From Gibbula magus (lineage: Eukaryota > Mollusca > Gastropoda > Trochida > Trochidae), in NCBI GenBank assembly GCA_936450465.1, contig OW388297.1, positions 50,944,630 through 51,008,629 on the forward strand: DNA of 64,000 nucleotides, read 5' to 3'. A model generated the notes under the pieces. That model did not search any database, had not been told where the DNA came from, and saw only the letters and a list, made by a program, of their open reading frames with translations. The stretch's first letter is position 1. Each line of letters starts with the position of its first letter. The translations under genes and the position numbers were made by a program. Of the stretch, positions 1 through 11,900 are shown piece after piece.

Positions 1-1955
1 CTTTTAGGGTTTCTAGTAATAGTTCTTAAATGGAATTTAGTGTTGTTTATAAGGATCATTTCAAATGCTTTCATCCAAAATAGATTTCACAGGAAGATTG
101 AATAACACATTCAAAGAACTAACGATTTTCAAACCCTTTATGTAAATTGCAATTAATAAATCCCTGTTGTTTGTCAAATCTGTTAAGACGTCTCTAATAG
201 GCATTTAAATACTGTACAATTTTAAAAGAACGACGATTTATACATTTTAACAATGAACATATCTATTTTTAATTTTTTTAACAAGTATGGTTACGTTATT
301 TTAATGTATACATGTTTAGTGTGTAACTGATTAAACATTAGTCATTGGGGTCTAAACAATTATAAACATCACTGTATTATTAACATTTTTAAATACATAC
401 ATTGTTTAGCACTGATATCTTATATCACATATTATCTTATATAACAATTGATTCAAACAAATACCATTTAAATATAAACACTTATATAATTCGTAGAATG
501 TTTTTTTAAAAATGTCATTTGAATGTTAAAGGGGCAGTAGATTCGGATATTTAATTCAAAGTTGCATGATATTTTCAATTATAACAGCAGAAATTTTTTA
601 TGGTGTATACATAATTGATATAAAGACAAATAACGTGGTAAATGAGTGATTTGATTGAAATATGGGATAAGAACTACCGTCTTTCCCTTCTTCCCTTCTT
701 CTGTCTGTCTGTCAGTCCGTGTCTGTATGTAACATTTCAAGGACATCCCTTAAAATACCACATCTCGTGTTATTAAACTTGCTTAAACAAAGTTACGTAC
801 ACATTTGGATAGTTTTGTAATCGTGGTTTGTCGAAACAAGTCTCCAATAGTTTACTAATTTACGAAAAGTATCCAATAGTTTAGAAAGTGAGACCAAGCA
901 GTGTTCCCGTCAGATTGAATGCGCCCAAACGTAGCAGCCTGAATCCCGAGAAAGGTGGTGTAATACAAAAGTCCGTGCAAACCTAATGGCGACTTTACGA
1001 AACAGTGGTCAAGGAAAATCGCAACAATTCAAAGATGATCATAAAGTGAATAAATTACACGTACCAGAAGAAAGAAAGCTGCAATACTTAATAAACTCAT
1101 CAAAACGACAACAACTACTGGCAAACATATATTAGTGATCAAAGCAAAGTATGGATGAACAGATCCCCGTTCGATTTATATTATCTTATTAAAACCAACA
1201 TGGTAACACATGCACTCAGAAACAAAATAGTAACATAAACTTTACTAAAGATACTGAATTAAATTGTCAAAATAATAAGTTGAAGTTTTTAGATGCTGAA
1301 TTAAATTTCCAAAATATAAAGTTGAATTTTAAACTTGGTATTTTGAATTTTAAGGTAAGGCCTTAATATTTCCAAAGAAAACTATATTGAATAATAGCGT
1401 AGCGTACATGTAGCCCAAAAACGTTTGATGAGTCCGTGGAATCTGAACTTTTAAAAATCAACATACATTCGACGAAATGTCATTACGTTATTAAAATTAA
1501 GTAAAACACGGTGGTATAACAAAATAAGTAATATTTGAATTCCCTTTAAATTTATCAATAAATTTTGAATACGACGTATGCATGGTTTTTTTTATTTTTT
1601 AAATCAAAATGTTTTTGTTTTAAGTAAATGCCTCATAATTGTTTTACTTTAACCTTTCAAAATATAATGTTAACAAACTTACCTTTCCGCCTATTTTACA
1701 GTTTTTTACTTTGCAGGAGAGGGAATGATACTGACAACTCTACGAAAACCGGTGCGTTGTGGCGTGCATTCCACAAGTAAGAATATATTTACTTAACTTT
1801 GTTAAAGTAGAAGGTTTACGGCCTCAAACATGGTCCACGGGCAAAAGTAATGGCCAGTTCGGACATTCTCCTACACTTATTGTCTTATCGCAAACTATTC
1901 AACCAATAAATATGAACCAGTGAAACGTTCCGAAATAAGTTTTATTAAATAAGTT
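1..1955. other. AT-rich noncoding flank, no gene seen
   Basis: No exon-like open frame with splice sites, RNA gene or clear repeat was recognised. Short Cs-and-Ts tract near 680-725. This is the far 3' flank of gene A. Confidence 0.5.
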
Positions 1956-1960
1956 TAACT

Positions 1961-2430
1961 ACACTCAACCGCAAAAGAAACGTCACCATACAAAGAGTTA
2001 GAGAATACAATCTACGTGTGATAAATGCGACTGAATCAGAGATACATCGTGTCCTCAGAAGCCAACTAAATTTGAAAATTCAAGACATTATCTTTTTCTA
2101 TTTCTGAGAAACACACGTTTTAGGAAATCGCAGTTTCAAATCTCCGTAACTAGACTAGATAGGAGAGGCTTTTATGGCTAGCTTTATGATGTCCTACAGC
2201 AAAGGCGTGTCAACACATTTAAGTCAAGAAGATTATTTTATATCAACACCATAATTGTTAACTAAATTTCGATATTATAGACAATGTTGAAAAAGCGATT
2301 TCAACACCCAAAGTATATATGAAGACATACACAAAAATAAAAGTATATAAATTACATGTATACTCTGATGCATGCAATTGCGGGTACCTCTTTACAAACA
2401 ATGAAAGCAAGTTTATAAATAGTGGATACT
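1961..2430 (-). mobile_element. Inverted-repeat element family F2, minus-oriented copy
   Basis: Starts with ACTCAACCGCAAAAGAAAC, the same end found at 3862, and then runs as the reverse complement of the interior at 3880-5000 (shared pieces: TTTCTGAGAAACACACG, CAAAGGCGTG, GCGGGTACC). The shared terminal sequence at both ends suggests a nonautonomous DNA transposon; class not established. Confidence 0.55.
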
Positions 2431-2490
2431 CGACTCAATTCTTTCATCCTAACCTCTGTTACATAAAGGCTATTTTTGTATGATTCTGGC

Positions 2491-2916
2491 CACTAGCGCC
2501 TGTAACAATTTATATGTAGGTCATAGACACGATACATACTTATAGTAACAAGGCAAATCACAGTTTCATCGTGAGAATTTGGAAAATTTTCAAAACTCGA
2601 TTTCTGTCGAAATAAAAATGAAACAGGCAAGGTGTTTGTACTTGATACATTGCTTACTCACTATTCGTACGAATGCAAGTCACTTTGGCACTTGAACATG
2701 TCTTTAATCGGTAAATTTATAGAGTTTTTTTAGCGAGGAGGCCGTCGATCGTCTCATCGTCGCAGAAGTTTACACATTTGACCAGGGGGCTCCGGGCTTG
2801 AAGGCTAGGAGCGCTCTGATTGGCTGAGCGCACAAACAACAACAGAGGCACATGTCGCTTCCACTATAAGTATGTATCGTGTCTATGACCTACATATAAA
2901 TTGTTACAGGCGCTTG
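2491..2916. mobile_element. 426-bp inverted-repeat element with 10-bp target duplication
   Basis: Long inverted ends: CGCCTGTAACAATTTATATG and about 30 further bases at 2497-2547 recur in reverse complement at 2864-2913. The element is flanked by identical TGATTCTGGC at 2481-2490 and 2917-2926, an exact 10-bp direct repeat. Long terminal repeats with an 8-11 bp duplication resemble Mutator-like nonautonomous elements. No transposase is inside. Confidence 0.75.
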
Positions 2917-3199
2917 TGATTCTGGCATACTCTCATGGTGAAAGTTTGAAGCACTGGTGGAGTCCTTATTTTTATCCAATCAAACATCGTCTTGCATCTG
3001 AGACCGAATTCTATCCTGTAAACAATGCTTGTGCATCGCATAGATGAAGCAACTATAGTCAGTTCAACAATTATGGAACGCTCAGTTTCAAACAACGTCG
3101 CTGATTGCACAACTTATGCGAGAAAGTGCTCTATATGAACAAGAGGTTACGTAGGAAGAAGTGGGTGAATTAACGACTGAAGGAAGAGAATGCATCCAA

Positions 3200-3593
3200 T
3201 CAAGGGACGTAGAAACACAGGAAATGGACTGACAGACATGTTATTTAGTATATAAGGCCTTGCCCCATATTACAATGAGTTTTACAGTCATATGATGCTG
3301 GTAAACCAGTAACAGGCATACAGAAATTTGGTGAATCATACGAAACTTTAAAAGAAATTGAGCAATATTCACCAAACCATTTACATTTTTGCAAGACATG
3401 ATTCTTGCAAAATCCTCTTTACATGGATTGTATTCATGATGAAAATACTCTTTTCTTGCATCCTTGTAATGTTGACAAACCATTACTAGGTGAATTTTCA
3501 ACTAACGATAACCTTTATCTTGGAAATATGGTATATTATTCATTGTTGGATCCAGGAGAAGGGTTCAGAGTTCTTTCTCCAGTTTGGGTTTAA
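3200..3593 (+). other. Coding-like segment of unknown origin, interrupted
   Basis: One plus-strand frame reads from about 3289 (SYDAGKPVTGIQKFGESYE...) through one TGA near 3399 and continues to 3593 (QNPLYMDCIHDEN, VDKPLLGEFSTNDN, VYYSLLDPGEGF). The composition looks protein-like, but I do not recognise the family and there is a stop. The final TAA overlaps the end of a short inverted-repeat element. It may be a pseudogene fragment or chance. Confidence 0.2.
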
Positions 3594-3796
3594 AGGCGCT
3601 GTAGCACGCCGTTCTTAATGAAAAAAATGTTCTCACAAAAAGGTGTTATCAAAGGCTGGATAATACTCCTCAATCAATTAAGAAAATTCTAAAACGGATG
3701 TACATGGTTCGGTCCTTTTCCAAACCAGCGGCCATTTTAAGGTGTTCACATTAATCAATGCAAATAATATGAAAAATTATGCTACAGCGCCTTTAA
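3590..3796. mobile_element. Short inverted-repeat element, F1-related (GGCGCTGTAGCACG ends)
   Basis: TTAAAGGCGCTGTAGCACG at the left and GCTACAGCGCCTTTAA at the right form terminal inverted repeats, with TTAA at both ends. The ends are a variant of the F1 family ends (GGGGCAGTAGCACG), and the interior shares GTACATGGTTCGG and GCGGCCATTTTA with F1 copies. Confidence 0.65.
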
Positions 3797-3856
3797 CATA
3801 TCCCCTTTATTCATGACACCCCTGATGCTGTAACAGTTTGCAAAATATGTGATTCA

Positions 3857-5060
3857 AAATACACTCAACCGCAAAAGAAACTTCAACACATTTTCAATTG
3901 TGTACAAAACGAAATACCGCTGCCGAAGAAAGTCGATTTTAAATGCTTTTTATAGGGACGATTTGTAAAAGGGTACCCGTTATTTCATATATCAGAGTAT
4001 AATAATTTATTGTTTATGTCTTTTCAAGTACACTTGGGATGTTGAAATCGCATTTCAAAATGTTTTTATTGCACAGAATATTTAAGATTTAACTTAAAAA
4101 TTCATGAAATGTAGATTTGTAATTAATAAACTTTCTTGTCGACATCTTCGGTTTAAATTTGTGGGCGTGCCTTTACTGAAGGACATCTTAAAACAAGCCA
4201 AAACGTCTTTGACTCTCCTACCACGTGTAGTTAAGGAGTATTGAAAACAACGATTTCTCAAATTTTTAAAAATGTGCGTTTTTCAGAAATATGAACGAAT
4301 AATGTTTGGAAATTTCAAATTAGTTTAAAGGGGCAGTAGCACGTTTATATGCACAATTTATTTTTTCAAATTTCCCATTTATAATGATAGTTGATGTCAT
4401 TTAAATTAACTTTAGAGGGTAAAACATCTTATTACACAAACCAATTATCTGTAGTGGTAAAAACTATGTTGCGTATAAAGCAAAAATTGCATGGCGGCCA
4501 TTTTATTGTGAACACAATTTATTATTTTGTATTACAAAAACGATTCCCATGGCTTTACCTAAACATGTACACTCATTTTAAACTTTATTTTCCGAAGAGA
4601 GAAGGATGTTTTACTATTGGTGAAATTATTTTTCAAATACATTTCATCAACTTATTTGAGCAAAAAAACGTGCTACTGCCCCTTTAAAAATTCATGGAAT
4701 GTAGAATGTAATTAATAAACTTTGTTGTCGATATCAATAGCCTTCTTGGGATTACATTTGTTGGCGTGCCTTTACTGAAGGAGATCTTAAAACAAGCCAA
4801 AAACGTCTTTGACTCTCCTACCACGTGCAGTTAAGGAGTATTGGAAACAACGATTTCTCAAATTTCTAAAAATGTGTGTTTTTCAGAATTATGAACGGAA
4901 AATGTTTTTAAATTCAAATTATTTAATTGGTTTCTGAAGACACGATGTGCCCCGCTTTCAGTCGTGTTTATCACTCGTGGATTTAAGTCTTGTATTTTGT
5001 AAGGTGAATTTTCTGTTGTGGGATCAAATGATTGTTCGTAGTAACAAGTGTAAAAATAAC
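3857..5060 (+). mobile_element. F2 element copy, partly duplicated and carrying an F1 insertion
   Basis: Begins ACACTCAACCGCAAAAGAAAC at 3860. A segment of about 230 bp (4097-4325, from AAAAATTCATGAAATG to CAAATTA) recurs at 4684-4918 with few changes, and the F1 element at 4325-4687 sits exactly between the two copies. The open frame read on the minus strand across 4858-5349 is a translation of this repeat and its flank, not a gene. Confidence 0.6.
4325..4687 (+). mobile_element. F1 inverted-repeat element (MITE-like)
   Basis: TTAAAGGGGCAGTAGCACG at the left and CGTGCTACTGCCCCTTTAA at the right form inverted ends of about 19 bp, with TTAA or TA at the junctions. The inside is stop-free on the plus strand from 4391 to the end. 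This is the best-preserved of at least eight copies in the window. Confidence 0.8.
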
Positions 5061-5673
5061 AATTGATAGAAATTTTTGAAGACTTTATTAAAAGATAGAA
5101 ACAGTCGAGAATATTACAGCGTATTGAACGGACATTGGCTGGCAAAATTAGTAACAGACGGAATGTTTTGGACAGAAACTTATTGAAATGCAATAATAAA
5201 AACATTACAAAATCGATTATTGGAAAATATTTCCTCGTTGTACGATGTGTATTTACAAGTTTATGAGTATACAGATACATAATAAACATAAAAACGTTGT
5301 TTAACAGATGGATGAAATACCAAGCAAATATACGAAGATAGCTATACATATAAATTAAGAGGTTACAACTGCATCGAATACATAGTTAAGGACAGAAGAT
5401 ATATTCGTAGAAAAAATATAGTCTTGCCAAACGCCATTATCTTGATTCTGTGTATTTTAGTAGTTAATTTTAATGTCAAATAATTTATCATACCGCATGC
5501 AAAAGAGTGAAACAATTATATCAAGGGCATATTCACATACAGTTGTCGCCGAAAGTAAGTACCCGTTACTGAAGATGCATGTAGGTTTTCCGAAATACTT
5601 AAATTGTCATATCAAAACGAAAAGTCAAATTCAGCGGACATTTTGGTTAATGACGCGGCAGCGGAGAATGACG

Positions 5674-5903
5674 TCAAGCTTTGTTACTGACGATGGTGGG
5701 CAGGTGAGGGAAGTGCGCGGTTGAAGCTGTCTCGCTGACATCTTCTCGGTAGGTCTTGCTGCTCCTCTTGTTGACGATGCCTTTGACGACGAGGATGATG
5801 CAGATGAGGATGACGATGACAAGAGCGACAGCGAGGGCCACCACAGTAGCCGTCATTTCCCAGGTCTGGTAGCATGCCTTCGAGTCCTTCAACTCTTGGA
5901 TTG
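5674..5903 (-). CDS. Gene A coding exon 10 (membrane span, cytoplasmic tail, stop)
   Basis: Acceptor TTATTGCAG at 5904-5905 opens the exon in phase 1; stop at 5676-5674. It encodes a short stalk with one Cys (391), a membrane span from TATVVALAVAL to ILVV (about 398-420), basic residues KGIVNKR on the cytosolic side, and a 36-residue tail rich in Ser and Thr. A possible polyadenylation hexamer ATTAAA lies about 200 nt downstream on the minus strand (5474-5469); AATAAA occurs at 5089-5084. Neither is proven. Confidence 0.92.
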
Positions 5904-8900
5904 CTGCAATAACAAAGGGGAGGGTTAGTTTAATTTTCATTTCCGTGTGCAAGATATGTTTAACCTAGTTCTATAAAATTGAATGCTATCACAAATCCAG
6001 TCTTAGTACTGGGATATATTCTTCCGGGTATCTCTGGGTTCAAAGATCTTCGAATGCATGTAGTATATTGAGTTTGCTTATTCATATGCGTAGATGTCGA
6101 AGCATTATTAGCTAGGCGAGTTTTGCAAGATACTGGCATTACGACCTATAATTTAGGCTTATACCTTCGTCTTGCTGCTTTTGTTGTCTAATTCCCGACT
6201 ACTTCATTACATCTTACATGTCACGTAAGCTATTGTGAATAGTAACAAAGCTTAATATATATAACTCGGGCTTAGGAGGTACTGCAATGTAATACATATA
6301 CTGCAATATTAAACTAGTTTAATACCACTGCAAGTATGACGTCACAATATACTGAATTGAATCTGTCGATTTAATAAGAATATTAAAATTACTGTAAACT
6401 TGATTATTTGAAAATTATTTGAAAAAAATATAGGAGCAGTATCTCAGTCGTACGTTGTCAACAGGGAAATTACGTCACAATGACCACATGTGTTTACATT
6501 TGAGTAATGGATTGTGCAAGAGACTAATTAAAAATGTTTCATCGTATTGTATAAGGTTTAAAAGCGCCTAGTCTAGTCAAACCAAACTGTTCGCAATTCG
6601 CAATTCAATTTTGTTGGGACTTTTTCTAAGAAATGGTTAGTGAAAAAGCATGCATTGACCCTTTTCCAGAAATATTTTTTAAGAGGATGATAAACTATGA
6701 CAAAATATTGAATACAGGTGATTCTTATTGCGATGATAGGCTTACCGTACATGTATACAGGTGATAAATTGCCCAAAACAATATGCGCAACTTCTGATCA
6801 TTGTATCCAGCTTGACAATTGTCAAAACAGTGCGTCATTGTATGGATATATATATTTTAGACCCGATATGTGGCAAACGTTTTACCTTTGAAGTTGACCG
6901 CCCAGAGGTTGTAATTATCTGTTACAAGTTATTGATAACGATTTATAGTTATTTCAATGCATCGATATAAAGCTTAAATGTGTGTTCAAAAATATGTGTA
7001 CAATAGCATTTTAGAATCTAGGCCAAATGATGAAATGAAGAACTAACGTTTTTCTTCTCGTTTCTGATTTGCTGTCTTTAAAAAATGGAAAATAGTTTTC
7101 TATACTTAGAGCTTTTGAAGCTAAATATCTATTTTCTCTATTGAAGAAAATATCATTCTAAGTTCGTGGAGGACGATCTCCCGTCAATATGTGTTATTTG
7201 AATTATATAAGGCCATCTCAATATGTTAATATTCAACCTTATGAACAAATGAATCGAAAAATTCTAAAACCTTAGACAATTTACATTTACATTAATCTTC
7301 AATGGAAACACTGACTTGATTACAATCGTAACTGATGAAAGTACTATACCAGCTTTTAGATGACATTTCATACTTTTGCAAACATACGTGACACTACATA
7401 TGCAATCTTATTAAATGACTCTTAGTTACTAGGATGACTCATCCTTATCTAGTATTGTGATAACGCTACTTATCATAAAGTTGCTAGAATATAAGCAGAA
7501 GTACATAAGAACTTGGTACTTTCTTTATTGGATAACTGTACATGTATGGATAACAAGTACTTTATTCGTAGAGCACCGCGTTTCCATATGGAAACTTGTA
7601 GACAAACGGGAATTCGTAATAATGGTGGTCCTATCCATAAAGTATTCGCTGATTCTATCCTACAAGAGGGGCGGTTATCCGAGGATAGACAGTTTTACCA
7701 AATCAAATCGATAGAACAACCAGTTTACAGAAAAAAATGCTGAACGTTTTCCATGTTAAGGGGATATGGTAATTTCTAGATGATAAATAGAGGACATAAT
7801 ATGTCTTGTCTTGACTAATACTATGTTTATCTCACCGAGTGAGGTAGAAAGTTTACATTTTCACGAGTGGTGCAGTCACGAGTGAAAATATAATATAACT
7901 ATTCTAACTCACGAGATATTAGTTATTTTCACTGTAGGTTCATAGACGGGTTATTTCACTGATAATTTCCAGTATTTCATTGTTCGTCATATCATAAATG
8001 CAACCACGAGTGTAAATATATTATTTCTACTTCACGAGATGATATATACATGGTATTCGACGAGAAATGTCAAATGTTCTATTTATTACATTTAAAATGT
8101 TTTGTCTAGTTTGTTAATTACGTTCATTTTATGAATGGACATCCACTTTGCTTTTTCGCGGTCCCATTATGACGTCATCCTATTGTTACGATGGCGTCAT
8201 ATGTTTGAAAGTGTTATTTCACTAGGAAGAATAATATGTTATTTCATTCAGTGAAAATACGCATTTTACTTTAACCGATAAACGCCGTATTTCACCACTG
8301 GAAGTCTAATAACAATACCTACTCTTTGCAGCTTCCGCCATTGGGTCAATGACCTGGAAGACCTTTCCTACAGTCTTGTCAGTTCCGTCTGTGTCTCGCT
8401 TCTTTCTTCCAAATCCTATGCCTGTATCGGCGCCACAGTCAAGCTGGTTGTAAAGAAAAGTATGAATATATTACCGCTAAGCACCTATTTCATTGTACAC
8501 TGTCGGCAAAAAGAAAGGCCAACCATATATCTTATCAGATTTTGTAAAATCTATAATGAACAGTTTAGCAATATTATCGCATTATGAAAATGCTCCATTT
8601 CTGCATAATATATTTTAATTTCAGAAGTTGTTATGTCACAAAAGAATAGCGATTGTTGAAATGAGACAACAGATTTGTTCAGTTTTCGATAAGTGCTTTG
8701 TCATTTGAAACATATTTTCATACAACCTCGAGCAACAATACAGCCATGCAACCGCATTAAAGTAGTGATGACGCTACAGATGTGCGTGGTTTTCATTAAT
8801 AACATTAGCACATTCTACATGTATGTGAGATTTAACTTTTGCATTGAATTTGCATTATATTTCATAGTAATAACAGGTATCGTGATATGTATCGTATGGC

Positions 8901-11900
8901 CACTTATGCATCTTGATAATAATCGTTTTGAATGTTACTTATCAATACCTACTCTATATCGTACAGGTTTTCTGATTTCGTGATATATCGTATCGCCACA
9001 TTGACAATACACAGCTCTACAAAGTACCATAGCTTATTCAATGGATACATAGTCACAGAATTCGTTCAATACTAGCGTTACGAAGTGTTTGCGTGGTTGT
9101 CTCCCAATAAATTGACTGCCAAAGACAGTACAGAAGGCGACTGGCACAACACTGGAATGGAACAGTCCTAAGGCGGGGTTTACACTGCGGCCGAATAATT
9201 CGAATTGCATTGATGCATGCGATTTGGTGGTTTACACGACACGCGTTTTGCATGCGATTTGAATGCAAACATCATAAGTGCGATTGTTTTAGTTCAATAT
9301 GTGATAACGTCCCATAAATAATATTGCAACCCATGAGCGATACAATGTACCACAGAGCTACACATGTCTTCAGAAGCCAACAAAACAGGTGGTGGTGAAA
9401 TATTTGAAAGTGATCTTTTACATTTCCCTCATCTGTAGACAGTAGCCAATTCTTATCTACACTCCGCAGTTGTCGAGCACAATTTGAACACAGTAAAGGT
9501 TGAAAAATAGTAAGGATTTTGAATACATTCTCGGTACAAACTATTGTAATACTGGACAAACTTGAGAGTTATTAAATGTCATTAATTTCAGTCAATATAT
9601 CATCCTAATCTTAAACAGAATGTAATAGGGAAAAGGTCGGTTCCCCGCCATCGGTATACATAATTTCGGACGTAAATGTGTTTACTTCCAATTGATGTCA
9701 TGGTATTGTAATATTTTCTTGGCGTCATCTATACGATAACCTAAAGGTCAAAAACACAAAATAAAATTCAAACAAATAATCTGTGTTACTAGTTCACGAG
9801 AGAATCGGAGCAATATAGCCTGTTCCCAGAAAGTAAAGAAATCTATTCTAAAAAGAACGATCCGTTTACGTTAAACGCGAATTGAGTTGCCAAACCATTA
9901 TATAAGACCTTAAGCAATCCTATGTCTCACATGTCATCTGCAAATGGCGGCGTTTTTAAACGATGTCCGCCATGTTGAACGTTTGCTGTACAAAGGGAGA
10001 GAATTTTAAATCCCTCTTGGCTTCGATCTACGTACGTTACCGAAGTTCGAGGTTCAAGTCCCTGATACAGGGAATACACGATATCTGCCTTCCGGGCTGA
10101 TAGAGGGTGCTTGAAAATAATAATAATAATTGCGTACTTATATTGCGCCTTTTCCACACCCTTCCCATTCAAAGCGCTACAAATATTACCCTGAAGAAAT
10201 TGTACTTTCAAGGCAGCTAGTACATTATTTTCTCATATTCGGGTACCCATTTCTATAGCTGGGTAGACTGAGTGCAATGCCCAATGACACAACACAGTAT
10301 TCGACCTATGTCACAAAGTCTCAGTTGGTGTCTACACCGGGGTTCGAACCCGGGTCGTGCTAGCCACTTCATCACCATGCTCCCATTGGATTCATAAGCA
10401 AGTATATGGTATTATACAATTATATGATGAGGTTAATACCTGAATTCACCTGTCCAGACACGAACGGAAAACAATGAATTACAGTCCAAAAAATGTGTTT
10501 TGTTTTGAACAGCTGGGACTACGGTCAAATGAGGCCATGATAACAATGGCATGGCATCATGCAACACTAGTTTGACGTCATGCAACAATCGTTTGACGTC
10601 ATGCAACCATCGTTGACGTCATGCAACAATCGTTTGACGTCACTCAAGTCAATACGGCTTTTGTTCGGACTCGGGTTGGAGTCAATATGCTATACGGTCA
10701 CGTGGTCGCCTTTGGACCAGTCAGATCGTTGGAAAGTATGCTTACTTAATAAAAAATACTTACCGCAGCACAGTCTCCAGCATTCTCACAAACTTTGACA
10801 TCACAAATGATGAACACATTAGCAATTGCATCAAACTTGAACGCTTTAAACCCGAAGCTGATCGTCGTGCCATCATAGGCAAGAATTGGACTTAGCGGCA
10901 TTCCAGCTTGACACCTGAAGCGAGAAGGATCTATCATTAGCTAAAAGGAAACTGATATTTTACTTGGTATTAAATGGTTATGGTTAAATGGTTAAATGGT
11001 TAAACTATTATATTTACAGGTATGTACGGCTGGTTGAGAGGATATCTATGTATTTGGAACTGTGACTGCCATTTAATGTTAGTCATTTATTCTTGATAAA
11101 TTATATTCAATTATTTACAATGGCACTAGAAAGGGAGAGAAATAGAGGGATAGAAAACAGTGTAAAACGTACAGGGATATACAGGAATGTAAAAAAGGAC
11201 TAGCGAAAGGGTGGAGGTGAGAAAGGGTATTACAATCAGGCCTCGATAATCCGAATCAACATTTAATGAGTTTATTTTAAGGATGAGTTTGGTTAGAGCT
11301 TGCTACCGTTCGGACACTGCGAGATTCGGATTATCGATGGCCGGACTATCGCGGCTTGACTGTATAGAGCAAAAGAGTACGAACGTGAGAAAAGGTATTA
11401 TAGAGTTAGAGAGTACGAATGTGAGAAGAGGTATTATAGAGTTAGAGTGTACGAATGTGAGAAAAGGTATTATAGAGTTAGAGAGTACGAATGTGAGAAA
11501 AGGTATTATAGAGTTAGAGAGTACGAATGTGAGAAGAGGTATTATAGAGAAAGAGAGTATGAAAGTGGCAATGGTTGTTATAGAGTAAGAGAATGACAAC
11601 GGGTATCATAGAATGAGAGAACGAGAAAGGGTACCATAAAGTGAGAAAGTGAGAAAGGATACCACATAGTGAGGGAATGAAAAAGGGTATCAGAGAGAAA
11701 GAGAGTTAGAAAAGATAGAGTGACAGAGTGAGAAAGGGTATGTTAGAATTACAAAGTGACAAAGGGTATCATTTAAAGAGAGAATGGTAAAGGGTATTAT
11801 AAAGTGAGAGAGTGAGAAACAATATCACAGAATGAGAAAGTGACGAAAGGGTATCATAGAGTTATAGAGATAGAAGGGGTATCATAGAGTTATAGAGATA

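Noticed and set aside
4858..5349. Minus-strand frame of 163 codons downstream of gene A
   Set aside because: One end is F2 repeat sequence (the same text is read from the copy at 2030-2130) and the rest has no recognisable domain.
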